Origin: Deltaproteobacteria bacterium
GTDB lineage: Bacteria > Desulfobacterota > Desulfuromonadia > Desulfuromonadales > Geopsychrobacteraceae
DNA: 64,000 bases
Direction of reading: 5' to 3'
Assembly: GCA_024279255.1 (NCBI GenBank)
Contig: JAJRRT010000041.1
Span: 62,001 to 126,000 of the forward strand
Position numbers and translations under genes: made by a program. Position 1 is the first letter of the stretch; each line of letters begins with the position of its first letter. Of the stretch, positions 10,054-17,314 are shown piece by piece. The notes under the pieces are model-generated. The model had not been told where the DNA came from, did not search any database, and saw nothing but the letters and a program-made list of their open reading frames with translations.

Positions 10054-10365
10054 ATGAAATGTCTGATTTTAAGGCGCACGATGATTTATGTCAGTCTGTT
10101 GACTGTGCTCATTATGAATGGTCAGGCCTATGCTTCTTCCCAATGGCCTTGCCCTCACGCAGCTTATCCTCTAGACGCTGTTTATTACGACTATTTATTG
10201 TATGGCACTTCTGAGAATTCAAGATTCAACAATGACGAAAGGATCTTGGAGGCAGATATGCTTGAACAAAGAGGATTGGTACGCGAGCCTGTAACGGATC
10301 GGGCCATATGGAACCAAATAAATCTTGATGATCATGAATATTACGACTATTGGGACCCCCAGTAG
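10054..10365 (+). CDS. Small exported protein, unknown function
   Basis: 103 residues. Residues 1-27 look like a Sec signal peptide (Lys/Arg, then the hydrophobic IYVSLLTVLIMNGQ, then AYA-S as probable cleavage site). The mature part is about 77 residues, polar, with one Cys and many Tyr and Asp residues, ending DDHEYYDYWDPQ. I do not recognise the family. ATG 10054 was chosen over GTG 10033 because AAGGAG lies eight bases upstream and the signal peptide then starts cleanly. It lies between the ETF:quinone oxidoreductase hairpin and etfB, breaking the usual gene order. The signal peptide and RBS support a real gene, but coding status is not proven. Confidence 0.6.
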   Translation: MKCLILRRTMIYVSLLTVLIMNGQAYASSQWPCPHAAYPLDAVYYDYLLYGTSENSRFNNDERILEADMLEQRGLVREPVTDRAIWNQINLDDHEYYDYWDPQ

Positions 10366-10428
10366 CGATGTGTTTGTTGATTAAGTTCAACAATCGAGAA
10401 AATTTAAGCTGAGCAATAGGAGAATGAT

Positions 10429-11202
10429 ATGAAAATCCTGGTCTGTATCAAGCAGGTTCCGGATATGGAGTCTAAGTTTAAGGTCAATGCCGACGGCAAC
10501 TGGTATGTCGATGCCGATCTGGCCTGGCGGATGAACGAGTATGACGAGTACGCTGTCGAGCAGGCGGTGCAGCTCAAGGAACAGGTCGATGGGTCTGATC
10601 TGACCGTACTCAGTATTGGTCCACAGCGAGTCCAGGAGACCATGAAGAAAGCTCTGGCCATGGGTTGTGATCGTGGCTTTCACATCGCAGATGACGAGTC
10701 CTGCAAAAAAGATCCCTTCGAGATCGCTTCGATGATTGCCGAGTTTGCCAAGGACAAAGGCTTCGACCTGATCTTTACTGGCATGCAATCGCAAGACCGC
10801 GGCAGTGCCCAGGTCGGTGTACTGGTGGCTGAAACCCTCAATCTGCCGAGCATCTCCACGATTATCGATTTCAGCTTCGCAAGCGGTAAGGTCAGCGCCA
10901 AGCGCGAGCTCGAAGGTGGCATCAAGGCCAACGTCAGTTGTGCGACTCCGGCGTTGGTCACATGTCAACTGGGGCTCAACACCCCGCGCTACCCGACCCT
11001 GCCGAACATCATGAAAGCCAAGCGCAAAGAACTGCTATCCATCCCGGCAGAGGAACTGCTCAAGGTCGAGGGGAAGCAAGAGACCGCCAGGATCTATTTC
11101 CCCGAGAAGAAGGGCGGTGGACTGGTGCTTGAGGGTGACGCAAACGATCTGGCTGACCAACTGATCAAGATCCTCAAAGAGAAAACCGGCGTACTGGCCT
11201 AA
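10429..11202 (+). CDS. etfB: Electron transfer flavoprotein beta subunit
   Basis: 257-residue ETF small subunit (FixA/EtfB family); with EtfA it forms the FAD/AMP heterodimer that collects electrons from acyl-CoA dehydrogenases. Visible are MKILVCIKQVPD at the start, NEYDEYAVEQAVQLKE, the TGMQSQDRGSAQVG nucleotide-binding segment and the signature CQLGLNTPRYPTLPNIMKAK near residue 180-200. Length is normal. RBS AGGAG at 10420. It precedes etfA by 11 bases, the normal order. With two acyl-CoA dehydrogenases and the membrane oxidoreductase upstream, a beta-oxidation role is more likely than nitrogen fixation. Confidence 0.95.
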   Translation: MKILVCIKQVPDMESKFKVNADGNWYVDADLAWRMNEYDEYAVEQAVQLKEQVDGSDLTVLSIGPQRVQETMKKALAMGCDRGFHIADDESCKKDPFEIASMIAEFAKDKGFDLIFTGMQSQDRGSAQVGVLVAETLNLPSISTIIDFSFASGKVSAKRELEGGIKANVSCATPALVTCQLGLNTPRYPTLPNIMKAKRKELLSIPAEELLKVEGKQETARIYFPEKKGGGLVLEGDANDLADQLIKILKEKTGVLA

Positions 11203-11213
11203 AGGAGATAATA

Positions 11214-12130
11214 ATGAAAGCATTACTGGTTGCTGAATATAGAGATGGACAGCTTTTAAATTCCAGCTACGAACTGGTCGCCTTTGCCGAGCAGGTCGGT
11301 ACCGAGTCTGCAATGTTTCTGGTCGGCAGCGACAGCGTCCTGCCGCAGTACGAGGGAACCCTCTACCTAGCCGACAGCAGCAAATACAGCGAATTCAATC
11401 CGGCGGTACATAAGCAGTTGTTGCTCGATGTGATCACTAAAGAGCAGCCGGAGATGGTGGTCTTTGCCCACTCGTCTTATGGCTGGGATCTGGCACCGCG
11501 GATTGCCCTGGCATTAAATGCCGCGCAGATTTCCGAAGTTGTCGAAGTTGTTGACGGTACCCCTGTCGCTTCGGTCTGTAATGCCAAACTGCGTCGTGAG
11601 GTTAAGGCTAAACCAACAAGGTTGTGGTCACCTTGCAAGCAGGAGCCTTTGGCCTGAGCAGCGACCCGGTCGGCACACCAACGGTAGAGAAGGTTGATAC
11701 TGATGCTACTCCCCAGATCGAGTTCGGTGGTTACGAAGAGGCCGAAGCCGGTGGTATTGATCTCTCCAAGGCCGAGGTAATCGTCAGTGCCGGCCGTGGT
11801 GTTGGTAAGCCGGAGAACCTTGCGATCATCGAACATCTGGCCAAAGCTCTCAAGGGCGAATACGGTGCCAGCCGTCCAGTTGTTGACTCAGAATGGGTCG
11901 ACCATAGTCGTCAGGTTGGGACCACCGGCCAGACCGTTTCGCCGAAACTCTATGTTGCCTGTGGCATCAGTGGTGCCATCCAGCATCTAGCTGGGATGAA
12001 GAAATCAGAATTCGTTGTTGCCATCAATACAGACAAGGACGCCCCCATCGGGGAAGTGTCCGATGTGTTGGTTGTTGCTGACCTGAAGGAATTTGTCCCG
12101 ATCCTGACAGAAAAAATTCAAAGTATTTAA
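11214..12130 (+). pseudogene. etfA: Electron transfer flavoprotein alpha subunit, single frameshift
   Basis: Two overlapping frames together encode a complete EtfA of about 305 residues. Frame one (11214-11657) gives the N-terminal domain from MKALLVAEYRDGQLLN to RREVKAKPT. Frame two resumes about 11612 with TNKVVVTLQAGAFG and continues to 12130 with the FAD-binding part: SAGRGVGKPENL, SRPVVDSEWVDHSRQVGTTG, YVACGISGAIQHLAGM, INTDKDAPIGEVSD. One base is missing at the AAA-CC run near 11611-11613; four A's would restore the frame. No other damage is seen, so this is either a homopolymer sequencing error or a very recent mutation. RBS AAAGGAG precedes ATG 11214. If real, ETF from this operon would be non-functional. 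Confidence 0.9.
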
Positions 12131-12199
12131 TGCCACCAACGATGGCCAATTGTTTTTTGGAGTCAGTCGTATCAATAAACTCAACAACGGTGGTTCACG

Positions 12200-12415
12200 A
12201 TGGGTAAAACATCGGATGATACTGTGAAGCATGTGATCTCCTTTCGGGTGAACGAAGAAGAGAGGGGTATGTTGGACGATCTATCCATTGTTGCAGGGGT
12301 CAGTATTTCCACCCTGTTGCGGGAGAGTATTGACTCATTAAAAGAACAGGTGCAAAAGAAAAGTCAGGCTAAATACCTGGCCAGAAAAATGAGGGATTCT
12401 GTCTATAAATTTTAA
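12200..12415 (+). CDS. Small ribbon-helix-helix-like protein
   Basis: 71 residues. The segment VKHVISFRVNEEERGMLDDLSIVAGVSISTLLRESI has the strand-helix-helix layout of MetJ/Arc/CopG-type DNA-binding proteins, followed by a basic helical tail (KEQVQKKSQAKYLARKMRDS). These act as dimers or tetramers, often as autoregulators or antitoxins; no toxin-like partner is next to it. The RBS is weak. It begins 69 bases after etfA and precedes an IclR gene, so control of the ETF operon is possible but unproven. Confidence 0.65.
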   Translation: MGKTSDDTVKHVISFRVNEEERGMLDDLSIVAGVSISTLLRESIDSLKEQVQKKSQAKYLARKMRDSVYKF

Positions 12416-12463
12416 GGACAAGAACCTTTCTGCACCTTCTTTGATGGTAGCGGGAGCAGTTGA

Positions 12464-13204
12464 ATGCCAGTTAAAAATAAAAGTTCATATTCCATCCAGT
12501 CCGTGGGTAACGCACTCTGTATTCTTGAGGCAATCAGTGAAGAGACGGGTGAATTTGGTGTCAGCCATCTCAGTAAGAAGTTGGGCTTGAGCAGAAGTTA
12601 TATCTTCCGGATGCTGGCAACCTTCGCGCAAAGAGGCTATGTGCAGCAAGATGAAATATCCGGACGTTATCGAGCGGGTTTGGCGGCTTATGAAACGGGT
12701 GGCAGATTTTTGCATCAAATGACCATGCTGCAAAAGTCCAAGCCGGTCATGGAGACTTTGGCTGAAAAAGTTAGCGAGGCCGTTTATCTGGCGATCCCTG
12801 ATGAAAACGACCTCTTACTGGTAGAGATGGTCGATTCTTCGCAAAAGATTCGGGTTATGTCGCTGGTCGGTAAACGCTTCTCTCTGGATCAGTTCTCGGC
12901 GGGCAAAGTGATCATGGCGCATAATGCAAAAAGTAACGATCTGTGCTGCAGTTTGAAGGTAATTGTGGACCAAGGAGCTTATGTCGATTTTGGGGCGGTT
13001 GGTGAGGGGGTTGGCTGCCTGGCCGTTCCTGTCTTCAATGCTCAAGGTTCAGCTTGTTCCAGCCTCTGTATTCTGGTCCCGGAATTCCGTCTGAGTACAG
13101 ATCGGATAGAGAACGAGCTTCTGCCATTGTTAAAAGGAGCAGGCGATGATGTCTCCGCAAAAATGGGTCATTACAAGGCCGGACTTTTGCGAAGGTGTAG
13201 TTAG
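12464..13204 (+). CDS. IclR-family transcriptional regulator
   Basis: 246-residue regulator of the IclR family. N-terminal winged helix at about residues 8-70 (QSVGNALCILEAISEETGEFGVSHLSKKLGLSRSYIFRML...GYVQQDE). The C-terminal GAF-like effector domain is at about 85-240, including LAEKVSEAVYLAIPDENDLLLVEMVDSS and the VGEGVGCLAVPVFN strand. The family usually senses aromatic or carboxylic acids and CoA-pathway intermediates. RBS GGGAG lies about ten bases before ATG. It is followed 12 bases later by a related gene that lacks the DNA-binding domain, so the two probably arose by duplication. Confidence 0.9.
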   Translation: MPVKNKSSYSIQSVGNALCILEAISEETGEFGVSHLSKKLGLSRSYIFRMLATFAQRGYVQQDEISGRYRAGLAAYETGGRFLHQMTMLQKSKPVMETLAEKVSEAVYLAIPDENDLLLVEMVDSSQKIRVMSLVGKRFSLDQFSAGKVIMAHNAKSNDLCCSLKVIVDQGAYVDFGAVGEGVGCLAVPVFNAQGSACSSLCILVPEFRLSTDRIENELLPLLKGAGDDVSAKMGHYKAGLLRRCS

Positions 13205-13216
13205 CGAGGATTGCCA

Positions 13217-13732
13217 ATGTTAGAGGATGCGGCGAGTTATGCCAGTGTGAATAAGCTGACAGATAAAGTTGTCCAGACCATGAAGGAGAAATTGATATCG
13301 GGTATTCAGCTACAGTTTTCTGCTCGACCGGTCATGGTAAAACTTGCCGAAAAATTGGATGAAGCGATCTGTCTCGCAGTTCCAAGTGGTGAGCAGATGC
13401 TGGTTGTCGATATGGTCTCGAGTTCTCGTCCATGCGAATTTTCTTCTTTTGTCGGACGTCGATACCCGTGGGCCTTGTCAAGCGAAGAAGCTGATTTCTT
13501 TGAGGGGGGTTCCGCTGCTCTTTGCCAACCTTGTGCAACAGGAATGAGCCAATCCACTAATCTTAGAATTGTAAGGATCCCTCTGTGGAATGGACAGCAG
13601 AAAGTCTGTGGTTGGCTATGTCTACTGGGATTAATGGAACGTCTGACGTCAAAAAGATTGCGCGAATCGTTTCAGGTGCTAAGAGAAGAAGGGGAGTCGC
13701 TTTCCGTATCGCTCAGCAAGGGATGGGCATAA
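13217..13732 (+). CDS. IclR-like effector-domain protein lacking the HTH
   Basis: 171 residues aligning by eye with the C-terminal half of the upstream IclR protein: SARPVMVKLAEKLDEAICLAVPSGEQMLVVDMVSSS against SKPVMETLAEKVSEAVYLAIPDENDLLLVEMVDSS, then SFVGRRYP against SLVGKRF. There is no winged-helix domain; about 35 unrelated residues precede the match. ATG 13217 was chosen over TTG 13211 because GCGAGGA sits at 13204-13210. It could be a ligand-binding partner that modulates the neighbouring IclR, or a truncated duplicate on the way to decay. The downstream relics make decay credible, but the frame itself is intact. Confidence 0.65.
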   Translation: MLEDAASYASVNKLTDKVVQTMKEKLISGIQLQFSARPVMVKLAEKLDEAICLAVPSGEQMLVVDMVSSSRPCEFSSFVGRRYPWALSSEEADFFEGGSAALCQPCATGMSQSTNLRIVRIPLWNGQQKVCGWLCLLGLMERLTSKRLRESFQVLREEGESLSVSLSKGWA

Positions 13733-13742
13733 TTTCTCTGTG

Positions 13743-13930
13743 AAGATTATTAGCAAGAAAAAATTGCTGCTGTCCAAGGATCCGAAGAAGATGATCGACC
13801 TGTAAAGCTACGGACTGGAGATCGTTACGCGTATGCTCCATATGGCGGAGACCTCTGGCGACAATGTCAGGGGCCAACCTAACATGAGAAGCTTTGGCAT
13901 ATTCTTCAGGACTGTAAATCTGCTCCTTAG
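13743..13930 (+). pseudogene. Relic of GTP cyclohydrolase II (RibA) C-terminus
   Basis: One frame from 13746 reads ISKKKLLLSKDPKKMIDL, a TAA stop, then SYGLEIVTRMLHMAETSGDNVR. This lines up with the intact RibBA at 3100-3230: [17 protein letters not shown], then [23 protein letters not shown]. The Q/G position has become a stop and the rest of the gene is absent. No start or upstream RibA motifs (zinc cysteines) are present. I call it a degenerate fragment left by duplication or rearrangement. Confidence 0.65.
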
Positions 13931-14024
13931 GAAAACCATATAATCTAGGACATCGAAGGAAAGTTGGATGTTACGGGGTGCTCAGCCTTGCGGTTGCCTT
14001 ATTGACGTAATCTGAATTGGACTT

Positions 14025-14672
14025 ATGGGAAATCTAGACGTTAAAGAACGCATTCTTGATGCGGCGGAAACACTATTCGCTTGTCAGGGCTTTCACGCCA
14101 CTTCAATGCGAAATCTCACTGTTTCTGCAGGGGTTTCTTTGGCGATGGTTAATTATTATTTCGGATCCAAGGAAGCCTTGTTTGATGAGGTTTTTGAGAG
14201 TCGTCTGCCAGCATTGATAAAAGTTTGTCGAAGGAATTTGAATGTGGCCCGGGACGACGCCCACCGGGAGAGGCGCCAACTAAATGTGGATGAAATCTTG
14301 TACGCAATTATTGAGCCGATCCTGTGTTATCTGGAATCCCGTTCGGGTAGCATGGGATTCCCCACATTGTTGGGCCGGGCCATGATCAGTCCTATGACTG
14401 TTAGTGAAAAGCGTCATGTGAAACCATTCTTTTTTCTTCTGTCAGAGAGTCTCCGTGAGGCGCAGCCGAATTTGGCAGAGGAAACTCTATTGTGGCGGGT
14501 TCGTTTTGCTTTCGGCGCCATTGGCAGCGCCATGTGCGGTTTGGAGGAGGAGCAGTCAGCTTTCGGCAGGGATGATTTTTCCTGTGATGCATATGTTCGA
14601 CTCCGCATGCTTATGACCTTTGTTGTTGCTGGCATGGAGGCCAATGTCTGTTGTTGGTCTCAAGCGAAGTAG
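14025..14672 (+). CDS. TetR/AcrR-family transcriptional regulator
   Basis: 215-residue TetR-type regulator. The N-terminal HTH spans about residues 6-52: VKERILDAAETLFACQGFHATSMRNLTVSAGVSLAMVNYYFGSKEALFDEVF. The C-terminal ligand domain is divergent and rich in Cys near its end. Family members near fatty-acid genes often respond to acyl-CoA (FadR/PsrA-like). It lies upstream of a broken fabH-like gene at 14778, and downstream of a ribA relic. The RBS before ATG 14025 is poor. Target genes are unknown; the acyl-CoA operon is a reasonable guess. Confidence 0.88.
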   Translation: MGNLDVKERILDAAETLFACQGFHATSMRNLTVSAGVSLAMVNYYFGSKEALFDEVFESRLPALIKVCRRNLNVARDDAHRERRQLNVDEILYAIIEPILCYLESRSGSMGFPTLLGRAMISPMTVSEKRHVKPFFFLLSESLREAQPNLAEETLLWRVRFAFGAIGSAMCGLEEEQSAFGRDDFSCDAYVRLRMLMTFVVAGMEANVCCWSQAK

Positions 14673-14777
14673 TTTGACACACGAACTTCGGTTAAAGGCA
14701 CGCTCTGACACATAGATCTGTTTCTTGTGACGGTTTATGCTCTCATTTTGGGCTTTCTTATTATGTAAGGATCAGTC

Positions 14778-15099
14778 ATGAAAAGAGTTGTTATCAGTGG
14801 TACCGGCCTGTTTATTCCCCCTCATAAGATCAGCAATTCCGAACTGGTTCAGGCGTTCAACGCCTATGTCGACCAGTCCAATGCGGAAAATGCGACGGCG
14901 ATCGAGAGCGGTGAAATTACGGAACTCGAATATTCCAGTGTAGAATTTATCGAAAAAGCCTCGGGGATCAAACAGCGCTATGTTATGGAAAAGGCGGGCA
15001 TCCTCGACCCACAGCGAAGGTGACTACGGTGTGATCTGCACCTTCGGTGCGGGTTATTCTGTCGGAATTGTTGTGGTCAAAAAACTGCTCTGCCGATAA
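14778..15099 (+). pseudogene. Beta-ketoacyl-ACP synthase III (FabH-like), internally deleted
   Basis: The first 80 codons give a FabH-type N-terminus: [20 protein letters not shown], then [20 protein letters not shown]. At about 15008 the sequence jumps, in another frame, to a C-terminal end, [27 protein letters not shown], closing with TAA at 15097-15099. TFGAGYSVG matches the glycine-rich C-terminal loop of FabH enzymes. About 250 residues with the catalytic Cys-His-Asn triad are missing. RBS GTAAGGA precedes ATG 14778. So the gene is a deletion derivative, expressed at best as an inactive 81-residue peptide. Confidence 0.75.
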
Positions 15100-15485
15100 C
15101 GGGGTCCGTTGTATGCTCTGCAGTGAATCGGGAACATTGGTCACCAGCAGTGAATAAGCAGTAATTAAGATAAATGACAGTGAGCATCAAGTTTCTGGTC
15201 AGTGGGGCAGAAGTTCTCAACCATAGCGTTTAGGTAGGGTCTGGCGTTTAAATGAGCAAAAGGAAGTTCTTACAAAAATCAGAGCTGAATATAAAGACAA
15301 AGTGTCGTGGGTCAAACCGGGTAAATAGTAACCTTGGAGCTCTTCTGGATGGCTCTAAGAGGGCCATCCAGAAGAGCTTAGGTTGCCGGACACCACATCT
15401 GTACTCTGCCCGTATCTATGTTAAATTAATTCGATGAGCCGAAAGTTTCCTCTTGTAACTCTGTTATGAATATCAAGTTATTGAA
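15100..15485. other. Intergenic gap with a strong palindrome
   Basis: About 385 bases between the fabH relic and the cytochrome b gene. Its one clear element is the perfect 16-bp inverted repeat at 15338-15378, listed separately. Short open frames (for example 15252-15437) lack an RBS and recognisable content. The promoter for the cytochrome bc genes should lie here, but I could not place it. Confidence 0.4.
15338..15378. repeat. Perfect 16-bp inverted repeat
   Basis: AGCTCTTCTGGATGGC (15338-15353) and its exact complement GCCATCCAGAAGAGCT (15363-15378) flank a 9-base loop. The pairing can extend outward through AACC and GGTT across small bulges. No T-run follows on either strand, so a simple terminator is unlikely. 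It may be a regulatory hairpin, a protein-binding palindrome or a residue of a mobile element. Confidence 0.7.
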
Positions 15486-16799
15486 ATGATCCCATCATCC
15501 CCTAAAAATCGCCGATTCTTTACAGGCTTTCTACTCCATCTCCATCCGCGAACTGTTCCCTCAGAAACGCTGAGGTACTCCTTAAGTTGGGGCCTTGGCG
15601 GCATGGCGGCCCTGCTCGTGAGCCTGCTTTTTTTGACAGGCACCCTGTTGTTGCTCACCTATCAACCCTCTACAGACAGTGCCTATGCTTCGATTCTCAT
15701 CCTGATCCGTGAGGTTCGTTTCGGCCTCTGGGTGCGCAACATCCATCACTGGAGTGCCAATCTGCTGGTCATTGTGGCCGTGCTGCATCTGCTGCGCGTG
15801 GTGTTAACCGGCGCTTTCGGACCGGGACGGCGCCTCAACTGGATCATCGGCCTGTTTCTGCTCTTTCTTCTGCTCTCCGCTAATTTCACTGGTTACCTAC
15901 TGCCATGGGATCAACTCGCTTACTGGGCGGTGACCATCTGTACCAGCATGCTCGGCTACATTCCTATCGGCGGATTATGGCTTCAGGAGTTGTTCCGCGG
16001 CGGTGCCGAAATCGGACCTGCGACCCTGGCGAACTTCTATGTCCTGCATGTAGTTTTTATTCCCGGCACCCTGTTCATCCTGATGCTCTGGCATTTCTGG
16101 CTGATTCGCCTGGCCGGTGGTCTGGTGCAGGTGGAGAAGAACAGCCCGGAAGACGTTTCTGTGTTGCGCGTACCGACAGTACCAAACCTGATCGTGCGTG
16201 AGGCTGCTGTTGGACTGGCCCTGATGGCCATTGTGCTGGTTATCTCCATCGTTTGGAACGCACCTTTGCTGGAGCAGGCCAACTCGGGTATGAGCCCCAA
16301 CCCGGCCAAGGCACCTTGGTACTTTCTCGGCTTTCAGGAACTGTTGCTGCACCTGCATCCGGTCTTTGTCGTTTTTGTCTGGCCGCTGCTGGGGATTGCT
16401 GCGCTGTTTTACTTGCCGTTCTGGCATGACTCATCTCTGCCGACCGGGGTCTGGTTCGGTTCGGATCCTGGCCGTAAGCTAGTCGCTTGGACCGCTGCAG
16501 TTGGTGCTCTGGCGACCCTGGTGATTATCCTGATAGATAATTTGCTGCTGCATTCGGGCGAGGCTGTCGCGGTTAATATCCTGATCACGCGTGGTCTGCT
16601 ACCGACGGTGTTGTTGATAGCTCTATTGGTAGGTTTTTACTTTCTCCTGGTCACTAAATTGAAACATACTCGTGCCGAGGCGGTGATGGCTGGTCTTGTT
16701 CTTATGCTGGTCGCACTGACGGTCTGCACAATTATTGGTGTTTGGTTCCGGGGGCCGGAGATGCGTCTGGTCTGGCCCTGGGTGCAACAATCGCTATGA
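15486..16799 (+). CDS. Cytochrome b subunit of a bc-type quinol oxidoreductase
   Basis: 437-residue membrane protein of the cytochrome b/b6 family, the quinol-oxidising core of a bc complex. Haem-ligand His pairs are visible in helix B (NIHHWSANLLVIVAVLHLLRV) and helix D (FYVLHVVFIPGTLFILMLWHFWLIR). The Q-site region reads PWDQLAYWAVTICTSMLGYIPIGG. The C-terminal half, with SPNPAKAPWYFLGFQELLLHLHP, resembles subunit IV of b6f, giving about ten or eleven helices in a single chain. The Rieske gene overlaps its stop (ATGA), and a multihaem cytochrome c follows, so the three form one complex. Menaquinol is the likely donor in such bacteria. Confidence 0.92.
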   Translation: MIPSSPKNRRFFTGFLLHLHPRTVPSETLRYSLSWGLGGMAALLVSLLFLTGTLLLLTYQPSTDSAYASILILIREVRFGLWVRNIHHWSANLLVIVAVLHLLRVVLTGAFGPGRRLNWIIGLFLLFLLLSANFTGYLLPWDQLAYWAVTICTSMLGYIPIGGLWLQELFRGGAEIGPATLANFYVLHVVFIPGTLFILMLWHFWLIRLAGGLVQVEKNSPEDVSVLRVPTVPNLIVREAAVGLALMAIVLVISIVWNAPLLEQANSGMSPNPAKAPWYFLGFQELLLHLHPVFVVFVWPLLGIAALFYLPFWHDSSLPTGVWFGSDPGRKLVAWTAAVGALATLVIILIDNLLLHSGEAVAVNILITRGLLPTVLLIALLVGFYFLLVTKLKHTRAEAVMAGLVLMLVALTVCTIIGVWFRGPEMRLVWPWVQQSL

Positions 16800-17314
16800 A
16801 TAGTATGAATTGTTCGGACATGACAGGGAACGAGACTAAAATAGATCGCCGTCGCTTTCTGAATCGCTGTTGGACATTATTCGGTATAGCTGCCGTTGCA
16901 GAATTCGGTTGGCTCGGGTTGTCATTCATGAATTCGCGCAGGGAGCGGAATCGAGCTTTTAAAACAGAAAGTATCATCACGGCAGGACCGGTTGAATGGT
17001 TTACCCCCGAGACCGTGACGGCGATTCCCAATGGCCAATTTTATCTGGCGTGTCTGGCGGACGGCAGCCTTCTGGCTCTGTCGCGGACTTGTACACATCT
17101 GGGTTGCTCTGTTCCATGGGACGAAGAGAAGAGACAGTTTGTTTGCCCCTGCCACGGTTCCACATTCAACCTGATCGGTGAAGTCCTGACCGCACCGGCG
17201 CCAAGGCCTCTGGATACCTATCCGGTACGCATCGAGAATGGCATCGTCAAGGTCAACATCTCCACGCCACAAAAGCGCGAACGTTTCGACAAGGGCCAGA
17301 CGGCCAGACTGTAA
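16796..17314 (+). CDS. Rieske 2Fe-2S subunit of the bc complex
   Basis: 172 residues. Cluster ligands are C99-T-H101-L-G-C104 and C117-P-C119-H120-G-S, the standard Rieske boxes including the disulfide cysteines. The N-terminus has a Tat-like DRRRFLNRC signal followed by a hydrophobic segment, TLFGIAAVAEFGWLGLSF, which normally anchors Rieske proteins. ATG 16796 was chosen because it overlaps the cytochrome b stop (ATGA) and gives a compact signal; the frame is open further upstream, but only inside cytochrome b. It should move electrons from quinol at the Qo site to the cytochrome c encoded next. Confidence 0.92.
   Translation: MNSMNCSDMTGNETKIDRRRFLNRCWTLFGIAAVAEFGWLGLSFMNSRRERNRAFKTESIITAGPVEWFTPETVTAIPNGQFYLACLADGSLLALSRTCTHLGCSVPWDEEKRQFVCPCHGSTFNLIGEVLTAPAPRPLDTYPVRIENGIVKVNISTPQKRERFDKGQTARL

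Noticed and set aside
15252..15437. 61-codon plus-strand frame next to the palindrome
   Set aside because: No RBS, no recognisable content, and the palindrome lies inside it.
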